Notes: generated by a model not told the origin, from the letters alone. DNA of 64,000 bases from Mycobacterium sp. D16R12 (GCF_002013465.1 NZ_MAFC01000004.1:186001-250000); one strand, 5' to 3'; shown: positions 11,284-21,566, counted from the stretch's first letter. A program made the numbers and translations.

Positions 11284-12006
11284 ATGAGTCATTGGGATGT
11301 CATCATCCGCGTAGCCCTGGGATTTGGCCTGGGTTGTGTCATTGGGATCGAACGGCAATGGCGCGCCAAGAATGCCGGCCTACGCACCAACGCGCTGGTG
11401 TGCCTGGGCGCGACGCTCTTCGTCATCATGGGCGCCTACAGTTTCCACGGCCCCGGTGCCGATCCGACACGTGTTGCGGCACAGATTGTTTCGGGTATCG
11501 GCTTCCTCGGCGCCGGTGTAATCATGAAACAGGGTGCCACCATCACCGGGCTGAACACCGCCGCCACCATGTGGGCCACCGCTGCCGTGGGAGCACTGGC
11601 CGGCGGCGGGATGTACGACGTCGCGATCATCGGCACCGCGGCCATCGTGCTGGCCAACGTGCTGCTGCGACCGCTCGGACATCTGCTGGATCGCCAACCG
11701 GCCATCGGCCGCGAGTCGGCACCCGCGGCGTATCTCTTCGAGGTCACCACCACCGATGAGACCGAGGCGCATATCCGGGCACTCACGGTGCAGGCCGTGA
11801 GCAGGCCGGAATTCGCGCTGCAGTCGGTGCGGTCCTATGACGTCGAAGACGGCAAGCACGTGCGCGTCGTGGCGAAGTTGAGCGCCGAGGAACGCGATGA
11901 CTCGCTGCTGGAGTCCGCGGTGAGCCGGCTGTCCATGGAACCCGCCGTCTCGTCGGTGCGCTGGCATGTCGATCGCGAGGAAGAGGCCGAAGCCAGCGAA
12001 TGGTAA
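11284..12006 (+). CDS. mgtC: MgtC/SapB family membrane protein
   Basis: 240 residues. The N-terminal half holds four to five membrane segments with the MgtC signature: GLGCVIGIERQWRAKNAGLRTNALV, RVAAQIVSGIGFLGAGVI and GLNTAATMWATAAVG. The C-terminal half is a soluble ACT-like domain (about residues 150-235). MgtC proteins are needed for growth at low Mg2+ and for survival in macrophages in several pathogens and are known to inhibit F-type ATP synthase in Salmonella. ATG at 11284 has AGGA upstream. The gene is absent from this spot in M. tuberculosis. It converges with tmk over a long palindrome. Confidence 0.9.
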   Translation: MSHWDVIIRVALGFGLGCVIGIERQWRAKNAGLRTNALVCLGATLFVIMGAYSFHGPGADPTRVAAQIVSGIGFLGAGVIMKQGATITGLNTAATMWATAAVGALAGGGMYDVAIIGTAAIVLANVLLRPLGHLLDRQPAIGRESAPAAYLFEVTTTDETEAHIRALTVQAVSRPEFALQSVRSYDVEDGKHVRVVAKLSAEERDDSLLESAVSRLSMEPAVSSVRWHVDREEEAEASEW

Positions 12007-12023
12007 GCGCTGACAGTCGCTGT

Positions 12024-12079
12024 CGAGTGTGAAGTCATGGCGGTATTTCGGCCGAAAATCCGCCGTATCTTCACACTCG
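12024..12079. repeat. 56 bp near-perfect palindrome between mgtC and tmk
   Basis: The element is symmetrical around 12051/12052. 23 of 28 positions pair: outer arms cgagtgtgaag (12024-12034) and cttcacactcg (12069-12079), then ggcgg/ccgcc and tttcgg/ccgaaa. It lies between two convergent genes and includes the tmk stop codon (12071-12073). It could be a bidirectional terminator or a member of a dispersed palindromic repeat family. No second copy was noticed in this window. Confidence 0.8.
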
Positions 12080-12709
12080 GCGCAGGAGCCTCTCGGCAAG
12101 CGCATCCGGGTCGCCGCCGTCGGTGACGACCCACGGACCGCCCCAATTGCGCTGCGCCAGATCGGCGTATGCCGCGGACACCCGCGACTGCAGATCCGAA
12201 TCACGCTCGTAGGTGTCGCGGGCGCGGTCACTATCGCGCTGCTCGCGCTGCCGCGCCCGCTGCTGGGCGAGCTCCGGGGAAACGTTCAGGAACACTTGCC
12301 AATCGGGATGCGGCAGACCGAAACGCTCGTATTCGAGCTGATACACCCAGCGGGCCATCTCGCCGTCGCCATCCTGATGCAACCGCGCCGCACCATAGGC
12401 GGCGTTCGAGGCCACCCAGCGATCCAGAATCACCAGGTCGTTGGCGCGCTCCAACTCCGTCAACGCTTCACGGGCCTCGCGCCGGTCCAGTGCGAACAGC
12501 AGTCCCATCGCGTACGCCGAGGACACCACATCACCGTGCCCGCCTTTGAGCGACTCGGCGGCGAGGTCGGCATGCACCGAGCGTCCATAGCGCGGAAAGT
12601 CCAGCGTCGCAACGGATAACCCCTGGGCATTCGAGCGCGCTATCAACTTCTCGGTGAGCGTGCGCTTGCCCGCGCCGTCGACACCCTCGATCGCAATCAG
12701 CTGGCCCAC
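12071..12709 (-). CDS. tmk: Thymidylate kinase
   Basis: 212 residues. It phosphorylates dTMP to dTDP with ATP in the cytosol. The P-loop is IEGVDGAGKRTL, the DRx motif appears as ILDRWVASNAAYGAARLHQ (DRW where M. tuberculosis has DRY), and a LID-like Arg-rich region QQRARQREQRDSDRARDTYERD follows. The Tyr in NAAYGAARLH that discriminates against ribonucleotides in the M. tuberculosis enzyme is kept. It is next to sahH as in M. tuberculosis, but a terminator lies between them. The end of the gene lies inside the palindrome at 12024-12079. Confidence 0.95.
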   Translation of the reverse strand: MGQLIAIEGVDGAGKRTLTEKLIARSNAQGLSVATLDFPRYGRSVHADLAAESLKGGHGDVVSSAYAMGLLFALDRREAREALTELERANDLVILDRWVASNAAYGAARLHQDGDGEMARWVYQLEYERFGLPHPDWQVFLNVSPELAQQRARQREQRDSDRARDTYERDSDLQSRVSAAYADLAQRNWGGPWVVTDGGDPDALAERLLRRV

Positions 12710-12727
12710 GGCTGGTCAGCCTACGCA

Positions 12728-12759
12728 AAGGCCCCCGGCACCGGAGTGCCGAGGGCCTT
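12728..12759 (-). terminator. Intrinsic terminator after sahH
   Basis: Stem aaggccc/gggcctt (12728-12734 with 12753-12759), an inner stem cggca/tgccg and a 6-nt loop lie 19 bases beyond the sahH stop. On the minus strand the stem ends GGGCCTTTGC. It would limit read-through from sahH into tmk, whose start is at 12709. Confidence 0.65.
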
Positions 12760-12777
12760 GTACGAGTTTCTAGACAA

Positions 12778-14238
<1,461 letters not shown>

Positions 14239-14369
14239 CGCCACCTCAATCGCGTCTCGTGAATGTTTCTTGCATGTCAATTCAACTGACACACACGGGT
14301 CCGTCACCAGGTTAGCGCGTGTGAGCAATAGATAGTTAGATCAGGTAGCGAGATTTATGGACGTGCAGG

Positions 14370-15044
14370 TCACTGGGGGCCGCTCCCGCTTGCGGGGGCC
14401 TTATCGGCGAGCGCGTTGGCCTCGACGAACGGAGACAACAGGCGCGCCATATCGAGCGCCACATCGTGATCGGATTCCGGCGGCATCGACACGTAACTAA
14501 TCGCCAGCCGCACAATCGACCTCGCGAGTATCGCGGCGTCCTCCTCGCTGGCAGCCACCCAGCTGTTCGCGAACGACTCGGTCAGCCTGGCCGACGCCGG
14601 GAGCACGATCAAGGCGCTGTCCACCGTCACGAGGCGCATGAGCTCAGGCTTGGCCTCACCCGTCAGCAGCGCGATGACCATGGGATCCGCAGCGCTCTCG
14701 GCGAAGAAGGCGGCAAATCCCTGATGTAACGCGCCATGGATATCGCCGACATTGGCGTATATCGCGTTGTTGACCGAGTCGGCCAGGCGCAGCGCCAGCC
14801 GCAGGGCATACCCCTGGGCCAGCCCCTGCCGGGAACCGAACTCGTTGTACAGCGTCTGCCGGCTGACTCCCGCCCGACGGGCCACCGCCGACATCGTCAC
14901 CGCCGACCAGTCCTGGTGCCGCAGCAGATCGCCGAGAGCATCGAGAACCGATTCGCGAAGCAGCGCCCGCGCGGCCTCTGCATACGGCACTCGCGGGGTC
15001 ACACCGTGGAGCCTGGCAGGCGCGGTGTACTCGGTCAATGTCAT
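14370..15044 (-). CDS. TetR-family regulator of the alkane hydroxylase operon (AlkX-like)
   Basis: 224 residues. An N-terminal helix-turn-helix (about residues 45-70, [25 protein letters not shown]) precedes a ligand-binding domain. It is the last gene of alkB-rubA-rubB-tetR, and its ATG overlaps the rubB stop (ATGA). In rhodococci and mycobacteria the TetR gene at this position (alkX/alkU type) represses alkB and responds to alkane-derived fatty acids; that role here is inferred from position. A candidate operator lies upstream of alkB. Confidence 0.88.
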   Translation of the reverse strand: MTLTEYTAPARLHGVTPRVPYAEAARALLRESVLDALGDLLRHQDWSAVTMSAVARRAGVSRQTLYNEFGSRQGLAQGYALRLALRLADSVNNAIYANVGDIHGALHQGFAAFFAESAADPMVIALLTGEAKPELMRLVTVDSALIVLPASARLTESFANSWVAASEEDAAILARSIVRLAISYVSMPPESDHDVALDMARLLSPFVEANALADKAPASGSGPQ

Positions 15045-15229
15045 GGCCGCGCGATCTCCACCATCACGAAGTCGGCCTTCGCGGCACCGCAGTCCGGGCA
15101 GCTCCAGTCCTCGGGAATGTCATCCCAGAGCGTGCCCGCCTCGATGCCGTCCTCAGGCCAGCCCACGGCCTCGTCGTACTGGAATCCGCACTGCATGCAT
15201 TCGTACAACTTGTAGTCGTTCTCGCTCAT
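15041..15229 (-). CDS. rubB: Rubredoxin (second of the pair)
   Basis: 62 residues with the two CxxC iron-binding knuckles of rubredoxin: [12 protein letters not shown] and [13 protein letters not shown]. It passes single electrons from a reductase to AlkB. The ATG at 15229 overlaps the stop of the preceding rubredoxin gene, and its own stop overlaps tetR. Two rubredoxins in tandem after alkB are normal for actinobacterial alkane operons, where the two types are not equal in activity. Confidence 0.95.
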   Translation of the reverse strand: MSENDYKLYECMQCGFQYDEAVGWPEDGIEAGTLWDDIPEDWSCPDCGAAKADFVMVEIARP

Positions 15230-15402
15230 GAGTCCGCTCCTACTACTTCCTCAAAATCGATCTTCTCGCGCACTCCGCAGTCGGGGCAGCACCAGTCGTC
15301 GGGAACCTCCGACCACGCCGTCCCGGCCGGGAACCCCTCGCGCGGGGCCCCCGCACTCTCGTCGTACACGTACTGACATACCGGGCAACGGTACTGGGAC
15401 AT
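15226..15402 (-). CDS. rubA: Rubredoxin (first of the pair)
   Basis: 58 residues: starts [15 protein letters not shown] and continues to [22 protein letters not shown]. Two CxxC iron-binding motifs are present (YRCPVCQY and WCCPDCG). The start lies one base after the alkB stop region (15404), and the stop overlaps the next rubredoxin as TCATGA, so translation of alkB, rubA, rubB and tetR is coupled. Confidence 0.93.
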   Translation of the reverse strand: MSQYRCPVCQYVYDESAGAPREGFPAGTAWSEVPDDWCCPDCGVREKIDFEEVVGADS

Positions 15403-15403
15403 C

Positions 15404-16633
15404 TCAGGCCGCCCGTTCCGTCACGCCGTACTTGGCCAGAATCTTTGCGCGCTTACTCGGCTGGACGTTCACCTTGGTGATATCGCCGTTGTAGTGATCC
15501 AGCACCCGCTGATCCATGACCTTGCGCCACAGCGGCGGGAAGTACGCCAGCGTCAGCATCGTCGCGTACCCGCTGGGCAGGTTCGGAGCGCCGTCCATGC
15601 TGCGCAGGGTCTGGTAGCGCCGGGTGGGGTTGGCGTGATGATCGCTGTGTCGCTGCAGGTGGTACAGGAAGATGTTGGTCACCAGGTGATCCGAGTTCCA
15701 GCTGTGCTTGGGGGTGCAGCGCTCGTATCGTCCGCCTGTGACCTTCTGCCGCAGCAGCCCGTAGTGCTCCAGGTAGTTCACCGTCTCGAGGAAGGTGAAT
15801 CCATAGATCGCCTGAATGATCAGGTACGGGATGACCGCGGTGCCGAAGATGGCGATGGTGACCCCGAACAACACCACCGTCATCAGCCAGGCATTCACCA
15901 CGTCGTTGCTCGGGTGCAGCACAAAGCGATTCAGCCGCTTCATGCGCGTGGCCTCCAGGTTCCAGGAGGACTTCAGGCTCCCCCAGACGCTGCGCGGCCA
16001 GAAGCCCCAGAACGTCTCGCCGAATCGCGAGCTGGCCGGGTCCTCGGGCGTCGCAACGCGCACGTGATGTCCGCGGTTGTGCTCGATGTAGAAGTGGCCG
16101 TAGAACGTCTGCGCCAGCGTGATCTTCGAGAGCCAGCGCTCCAGTTCGTCCTTCTTGTGCCCCATTTCGTGGGCGGTGTTGATACCGACTCCACCGAGCA
16201 CACCGATCGATAGTGCAATGCCCAGCTTGGAGATCCAGCTGATGCCGTTATCGAAGCCGATCCAAGTCAGGTCGGTGGCGGTGAAGTAGTAGGCCCCCAG
16301 GAAGAAGCTCGCGTACTGGAACGGGATGAAGATGTAGGTGCAGTATCGGTAGTACTTGTCGTTCTCCAGCGCCTCCATCACCTCATCAGGGGCGTTCTCG
16401 CCGTCGGCGCCAAAGCGCAGATCCAGCAGCGGCAGGAGCACGTACACCAGCAGTGGGCCGATCCAGAAGAAGAACGGCGAGAACTGCTGCCACCCGAGCT
16501 GGTTCATCGCATAGACAAGTGCCGTCGCGATGAAGATCGCGGTGGGCGGGATCATGCCGTACAGCCACATGTGGCGCTTGCGGTCGCGCCACACGGTGGG
16601 CAGGTCGTGGGCTGCATCAAGGTTTGACGTCAT
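15404..16633 (-). CDS. alkB: Alkane 1-monooxygenase
   Basis: 409 residues. Integral-membrane di-iron hydroxylase that oxidises terminal carbons of medium and long n-alkanes using O2 and rubredoxin electrons. The histidine boxes are visible: HEMGHKKDE, EHNRGHHVRVATPED and LQRHSDHHANPTRRYQ, plus NYLEHYGL. Six membrane segments are expected, with the first near residues 25-45 (LYGMIPPTAIFIATALVYAM). The start MTSNLDAAHD at 16633 has GGAG upstream; a longer frame lacks support. Head of the alkB-rubA-rubB-tetR operon. Confidence 0.96.
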   Translation of the reverse strand: MTSNLDAAHDLPTVWRDRKRHMWLYGMIPPTAIFIATALVYAMNQLGWQQFSPFFFWIGPLLVYVLLPLLDLRFGADGENAPDEVMEALENDKYYRYCTYIFIPFQYASFFLGAYYFTATDLTWIGFDNGISWISKLGIALSIGVLGGVGINTAHEMGHKKDELERWLSKITLAQTFYGHFYIEHNRGHHVRVATPEDPASSRFGETFWGFWPRSVWGSLKSSWNLEATRMKRLNRFVLHPSNDVVNAWLMTVVLFGVTIAIFGTAVIPYLIIQAIYGFTFLETVNYLEHYGLLRQKVTGGRYERCTPKHSWNSDHLVTNIFLYHLQRHSDHHANPTRRYQTLRSMDGAPNLPSGYATMLTLAYFPPLWRKVMDQRVLDHYNGDITKVNVQPSKRAKILAKYGVTERAA

Positions 16634-16708
16634 CGTCGCTTCTCCTCGGTTCAAATCTCGGTGAAGTGCGTCACCGAACAGATTTGACGATAGGACATGA
16701 TTCGTCGC

Positions 16709-16740
16709 CTGTCTAGACAAACAAGTATGTTTTGTAAAGT
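16709..16740 (-). promoter_or_regulatory. Putative alkB promoter with operator-like palindrome
   Basis: On the minus strand TTTACA and TAGACA are separated by 17 bases. The spacer and flanks hold an imperfect 19 bp palindrome at 16717-16735 (acaaac...gttttgt on the plus strand). An AT-rich dyad inside a promoter just upstream of alkB is a good candidate site for the TetR protein encoded at the end of the operon. No binding data; the match is by eye. Confidence 0.4.
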
Positions 16741-16789
16741 GCCTGGTGGTGCGCGTCACCCACAAAGGACCAACGGAGAAGAAAGTGAG

Positions 16790-18265
16790 TTACTGCTCGA
16801 CGGCCACGCGTAGCCCGAGTACCGAGTGCCGGCGACTGTAGACGAAGTAGACGATCACGCCGATGAACATCCAGGCCAACGCGAACATCCAGGTACGCAC
16901 GGCAAGGTTGAGCATCAACCACCCGCACGCCAAGATCGCGACGACGGGTAGCCACGGCACACCCGGTGTGCGGAAGCTCCGGGGCAGATCGGGACGGGAT
17001 CGCCGCAGCACGATGACACCGGCCGACACCAGCACAAAGGCGAACAGCGTGCCGACGTTGACGATCTCCTCCAGACCCTCGATCGGGGTCAGCGACGCCG
17101 CTATCGCAACAAGGAAGCCCACGATCAGGGTGATACGTATCGGCGTACCGTGCGATCCGGTCCGCGCGAGCTCACGCGGCAGCAGTCCGTCACGGCACAT
17201 CGCGAAGATGACCCGGATCTGTCCGAGCATCAGCACCATGACCACCGTGGTCAAACCGGCCAGCGCGCCGATCGCGATGACCTTGGCCGCCCAGTCCACA
17301 CCGTTGAGGTGGAATGCCGTGGACAGGTTCGGATGCGAATCAGCCGCCCGCAGATCGCTGTACTTGACCATCCCGGAGAGCACCACCGTGACCGCAACGT
17401 ACAGGACGGTGACGATGACGAGCGAGGCGATGATGCCGCGCGGCACATCCTTTTGCGGGTTCCGTGTTTCCTCCGCCGTGGTGGCGACGACGTCGAAACC
17501 GATGAACGCGAAGAACACGATCGACGCGCCCGCCAGCACCCCGAACCAGCCGTATTGGCTGCCGGAACCGCCGGCGATGAACGAGAACAGGGACTGATCG
17601 AGCCCGGTCCTGCTGGAACTGCCCGCCTCCGCCGGCGGGATGAACGGCGCGTAGTTGGACGCCTTGATGAAGAACGCGCCGACGATGATCACCAGCAGCA
17701 CCACCAGAACCTTGACTGTGGTGATGACGAGGGACACCCGCGAGGACAGCTTGGTGCCGACAGCGAGCAGCACCGTCAACACCGACACAATGAGAAATGC
17801 ACCCCAGTCCACCTTGAGCGCCCCGAGATGCACTGCACCACTGGAGAACCCAAACACCGTACTCAGATAACTCGACCAGCCTTTGGCGACGGTGGCCGCG
17901 CCAACCGAAAACTCCAGAATGAGGTCCCACCCCAGGATCCAGGCGGCGAACTCCCCGAACGTCGCATAGGAGAACGTATACGCGCTACCGGCAACGGGAA
18001 TGGTCGATGCGAACTCGGCGTAGCACATGGCGGCCAGACCGCACCCGATCGCGGCCATGATGAAGGAGAGCGAGATCGCCGGACCGGTGACATTGGCCGC
18101 CGTTGATGCGGTGACGGTGAAGATACCGGCTCCGATGACCACCGAGACCCCGAAAACGGTGAGGTCCCACCATGTTAAGTCCCGACGGAGCTTTGTTTCC
18201 GGCTCATCTGTGTCTGCGATCGACTGTTCGACAGACTTCGTTCGCCACAATCCGGTACCTGGCAT
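16790..18265 (-). CDS. Cationic amino acid/polyamine permease (APC superfamily)
   Basis: 491 residues with about 12 membrane segments. The first segment has the APC signature GVSVVIGAGIFTVTA after the soluble LRRDLTWWDLTVFG; FAFIGFDVVATTAEETRNPQKDVPRGI is the conserved loop after TM6. The homologue at the same place in M. tuberculosis is annotated as a cationic amino acid transporter, but substrate cannot be read from the sequence. ATG at 18265 was chosen over an upstream TTG. It is transcribed toward the alkB operon but separated by 156 bases holding the alkB promoter. Confidence 0.9.
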   Translation of the reverse strand: MPGTGLWRTKSVEQSIADTDEPETKLRRDLTWWDLTVFGVSVVIGAGIFTVTASTAANVTGPAISLSFIMAAIGCGLAAMCYAEFASTIPVAGSAYTFSYATFGEFAAWILGWDLILEFSVGAATVAKGWSSYLSTVFGFSSGAVHLGALKVDWGAFLIVSVLTVLLAVGTKLSSRVSLVITTVKVLVVLLVIIVGAFFIKASNYAPFIPPAEAGSSSRTGLDQSLFSFIAGGSGSQYGWFGVLAGASIVFFAFIGFDVVATTAEETRNPQKDVPRGIIASLVIVTVLYVAVTVVLSGMVKYSDLRAADSHPNLSTAFHLNGVDWAAKVIAIGALAGLTTVVMVLMLGQIRVIFAMCRDGLLPRELARTGSHGTPIRITLIVGFLVAIAASLTPIEGLEEIVNVGTLFAFVLVSAGVIVLRRSRPDLPRSFRTPGVPWLPVVAILACGWLMLNLAVRTWMFALAWMFIGVIVYFVYSRRHSVLGLRVAVEQ

Positions 18266-18318
18266 TACGGCAGTCTCGCACAAGCCCCATGCTCACGACG
18301 GTTGATCACACCGGCTAA

Positions 18319-19242
18319 CTAAGAATTGACGGTCGAACGATCCAGGTCGGGCTCGAGATAGATCACCTGCGCGATCGGTACCGCCTCGCGCACCCGTCGT
18401 TCGGCAGCGTCAATGGTGGCCGCGACCAGCGGTAGATCCGCGTCGGGTGCGATCGCGATCTTTGCCGCAACCAGAAGCTCCTCCGGGCCCAGATACTGGG
18501 TACGGCAATGAATTACCCGCTCGACGTGATCGGTTCCGGTCAACGCGTCCAGGATCGCCCGCTCCTGCGCCGCGGTCGCACCCTCGCCGATCAGGAGGCT
18601 CTTCATCTCGACCATCAGGACAATCGCGATGATGCCCAGCAGCACACCGATCGCCATGGTGCCGATCCCGTCCCACACCGGGTCACCCGTCAGGATCGTC
18701 ATACCAACGCCAAACAGCGCAAAGGCCAGCCCCAGCAGGGCACCGGTGTCTTCGAGAAGCACGACGGGAAGTTCGGGGTTGCGTGAGTTGCGGATGAACT
18801 GCCACCAGCTGGCCTTGCCCTTAAGCGGTTTCGACTCCACGAACGCGGTACGGAAGCTGTAGCCCTCCAGCCCAATCGCCAACACCAGGATCACGACAGC
18901 GACAAGGGGCGACTGAAGATGCTCGGGCGCGTGGATCTTGTGATAACCCTCGTACAGGGCGAAAACCGAACCGAGCGTGAACAGCACCAGCGCGACGACA
19001 AACGAGTAGAAGAATCGGCTACGCCCATATCCGAACGGGTGCAGACGATCTGCTTCCTTGCTCGCCGCGCGCTGCCCGTAGAGCAGCAGACCCTGATTAG
19101 AGGTATCCGCCACCGAGTGCACGGACTCGGCGAGCATCGACGAACTCCCGGTGATCAGGAAGCCGACGAACTTGGCCGCGGCAATCCCGGCATTGGCCGC
19201 CAGCGCCGCGATGATCGCCTTCTTACTGCCGCCTGCAGACAT
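18319..19242 (-). CDS. Cation diffusion facilitator family transporter
   Basis: 307 residues. CDF proteins exchange Zn2+, Fe2+ or Mn2+ for protons at the inner membrane. Visible features: six membrane segments, the metal-site region SVHSVADTSNQGLLLYGQRAA, HPFGYGRSRFFYSFVVALVLF, and the later VLLEDTGALLGLAFALFGV; the C-terminal cytosolic domain is about residues 220-300. The EDTGA variant and the overall pattern resemble the ZnT9-like branch, so the metal is unclear. It is 42 bases downstream of manA on the same strand and may be cotranscribed. Confidence 0.88.
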   Translation of the reverse strand: MSAGGSKKAIIAALAANAGIAAAKFVGFLITGSSSMLAESVHSVADTSNQGLLLYGQRAASKEADRLHPFGYGRSRFFYSFVVALVLFTLGSVFALYEGYHKIHAPEHLQSPLVAVVILVLAIGLEGYSFRTAFVESKPLKGKASWWQFIRNSRNPELPVVLLEDTGALLGLAFALFGVGMTILTGDPVWDGIGTMAIGVLLGIIAIVLMVEMKSLLIGEGATAAQERAILDALTGTDHVERVIHCRTQYLGPEELLVAAKIAIAPDADLPLVAATIDAAERRVREAVPIAQVIYLEPDLDRSTVNS

Positions 19243-19284
19243 CGACTCTCCTTCTGTTCCCTACGCGACTTGCCCGTTGGATCG

Positions 19285-20502
19285 CTATGCGTCCGCGTCG
19301 ACTGTTGCCATGAACACCCTGGCATCGGACTGCCCGATCAGCGTGACACTTCCACCGTCCGCCGGCACCCACACCGACTGTCCCGCATGCACCGCGAGGT
19401 CCGGCCCCGTACCGTCCAACCGCACGCTGCCCTGGGTGCACAGCAGTATGCGCGGCCCCTTGATCCCTACCGGTATGCGCTCGCCATCCACCAGATCGAA
19501 ACGCGATAACGCGAATTCCTTGGCAGGCGTGAGATACCGAGTCTGGGCACCGTCGGTGACGGTCTCGACGTGCAGGTGCTTCTCGGCCGCAGGTGAAAAG
19601 TCCAGTACCCGAAGCAATTCGGGTACATCGACGTGTTTGGGGGTAAGCCCGCCCCGCAGCACGTTATCGGAGTTGGCCATGATCTCGACCGCCAGTCCGC
19701 GCAGGTACGCGTGCAGGTTTCCAGCGGGCAGGTAGATCCCCTCCCCCGGTTCCAGGGTGAGCCGGTTCAGCAACAGCGAGGCGAGCACGCCCGCATCGGC
19801 GGGATATCGCTCACCCAACTCCAGGAGGGTGCGTACCTCGCCGACGAAACGCTCATGCCCGGAGGACAAATAGCGCACCGCGCCGTCGAGCACCGACGGC
19901 ACCAACAGATCCAGGCTTGGCTGAGGCAGGGTTATCCAGGTAGTGAACAAGGCACGTAGCCCGTCGGCATCGGATTGACCCGCCAGCAGATTCACATACG
20001 GTGTCAGCGCGTCGACATCCAAAGCGCGAAAGAGTTCGACGGTATCGCCGGGATCGCGGAAGCCTGCCAGCGCCTCGAATCGGTCCAGCGCCACAACCAG
20101 TTCCGGCTTGTGATTGCGATCGCGATAATTGCGCACCGGAGAGTTGAGCGGCATCCCCGCAGCCTCTTCGCGCGCGTACCCTTCGGCCGCCTGCTGCGCA
20201 CTCGGGTGAGCCTGCAAGGACAGTGGCTCATCGGCCGCCAGCACCTTGAGCAGGAACGGCAGTTGATCGCCGAACTCCGCCACCGACGCCGGCCCCAACT
20301 GGCCTGCCGGATCGGCTGCCACCACATCGAGCAATGACTGTGCACCACTGCCGGTTTCCAGGTAGGCAGGGTCGGCCGGGTGCGCACCCAGCCACAATTC
20401 GGCTTCCGGATGCGGTGTAGGCGTTGGGCGTCCGGTGAACTCGGCGATCGCCGTCCGCGAACCCCAGGCGTACGTCCTGATCGCCCCCCTGAGCAGATTC
20501 AC
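19285..20502 (-). CDS. manA: Mannose-6-phosphate isomerase, class I
   Basis: 405 residues. It converts fructose-6-phosphate to mannose-6-phosphate, the entry to GDP-mannose for mannolipids, lipoarabinomannan and glycans. Zn-site motifs of the cupin fold are visible: LSLQAHPSAQQA, HKPELVVALDRFEALAGFR and EGIYLPAGNLHAYLRGLAVEIMANSDNVLRGGLTPKHVD. The GTG at 20502 overlaps the stop of the SIS-domain gene (GTGA), so the two are translationally coupled. Confidence 0.95.
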   Translation of the reverse strand: MNLLRGAIRTYAWGSRTAIAEFTGRPTPTPHPEAELWLGAHPADPAYLETGSGAQSLLDVVAADPAGQLGPASVAEFGDQLPFLLKVLAADEPLSLQAHPSAQQAAEGYAREEAAGMPLNSPVRNYRDRNHKPELVVALDRFEALAGFRDPGDTVELFRALDVDALTPYVNLLAGQSDADGLRALFTTWITLPQPSLDLLVPSVLDGAVRYLSSGHERFVGEVRTLLELGERYPADAGVLASLLLNRLTLEPGEGIYLPAGNLHAYLRGLAVEIMANSDNVLRGGLTPKHVDVPELLRVLDFSPAAEKHLHVETVTDGAQTRYLTPAKEFALSRFDLVDGERIPVGIKGPRILLCTQGSVRLDGTGPDLAVHAGQSVWVPADGGSVTLIGQSDARVFMATVDADA

Positions 20503-21566
20503 AGCCCGGATCTCCCCCCGCCAAGCCGGGCGTACACCGAGGCCATCTCGAGCCGCGTCGCGAGCATCATCAGCTGCGCAAGCTCCGAAGGCCGCGCCCC
20601 CACATCGCCGAGATCGGTGGTGCTCACCAGCTCGGTCTCGTCGATACCGTCGATTCTCGAAGCAACCGATGGGAAGTCACGATCGGTCGCCAAGGCAAGG
20701 ATCCGCGGTCGACCACCACTGCGAGGACCATCGATGAACTCATCATGAAACAGTGAGCTCTCACCAGAGCTTCTACCCGACAACGTGTCCCGCATCGCGG
20801 CCAACGCCTGCGGGAGACCGCACGCAGTCGCGGTGCGCTGTGTCAGCCTCAGCAGCGTCGCCGCCGCGTGTTGAGCGAGCGCCACGGTGACCGACCGATC
20901 TCCGCAGAACACCACCGGACCACCGGTCAAGCGCGTGGCAATCACCTTGGCGGCGTTGGTGAAGACCTCCCGACCCACGGTGTTCCGCGATACCTCACCA
21001 TCCACCTCGTCGGCGATGGTCATGACGTCAGGTGCAATGGTCTTATCGAGCGCTCCCAGCACGGCCGCACCGACGGCAAGGTTGTGGGCGAGGCTGAAGG
21101 TGTCCGGCACCCGCAAACGGGGCGCCAGCGAAATCGCCCGCCCGGCACCGGAATACGCCAAAGGACCCTCATCGGGTGCGGCGATGACTACCCGGGCACC
21201 ACGCCGAGTACCCACCGATACCGCAGCACTGAGGGCCGGGTCACCGGCATCGTCACCGGCGATCACCATCACATCGAGCGGGCCCACCCACACCGGCGCC
21301 CGGGTGGCAGTCACGAACGGAAGGCTCACCGTATCCGAGAGTGCCCCAGCCAGAACCGCTCCCGCCGTGGCGGCGGTGCCGCGACCCGCGACCCAGACAA
21401 CCGCGCGCGATCGGTCTTCGGATTGAAGAGCCTCCAGGGCGCCCTCCGCGATGGCAGTGCCGACCGCACGCACCTGCGAGCCGGCCATCGACGCGGCCTG
21501 CAGCGAGCCATCACGATCCGCCGCCAACAGCGCTTCGGCGTCGTCCAGATCGATGGTGACGTTCAT
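20499..21566 (-). CDS. SIS-domain (TobH-like) protein of the mannose cluster
   Basis: 355 residues. It carries two sugar-isomerase-like SIS repeats (GRGTAATAGAVLAGAL..., APVWVGPLDVMVIAGDDAGDPALSAAV, and VVFCGDRSVTVALAQHAAATLLRLTQ). Similarity is to proteins annotated as TobH or bifunctional phosphoglucose/phosphomannose isomerase-like. It lies between pmmA and manA with ATGA and GTGA overlaps on both sides, which supports a role in sugar-phosphate metabolism; the reaction is unknown. Confidence 0.8.
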   Translation of the reverse strand: MNVTIDLDDAEALLAADRDGSLQAASMAGSQVRAVGTAIAEGALEALQSEDRSRAVVWVAGRGTAATAGAVLAGALSDTVSLPFVTATRAPVWVGPLDVMVIAGDDAGDPALSAAVSVGTRRGARVVIAAPDEGPLAYSGAGRAISLAPRLRVPDTFSLAHNLAVGAAVLGALDKTIAPDVMTIADEVDGEVSRNTVGREVFTNAAKVIATRLTGGPVVFCGDRSVTVALAQHAAATLLRLTQRTATACGLPQALAAMRDTLSGRSSGESSLFHDEFIDGPRSGGRPRILALATDRDFPSVASRIDGIDETELVSTTDLGDVGARPSELAQLMMLATRLEMASVYARLGGGRSGL

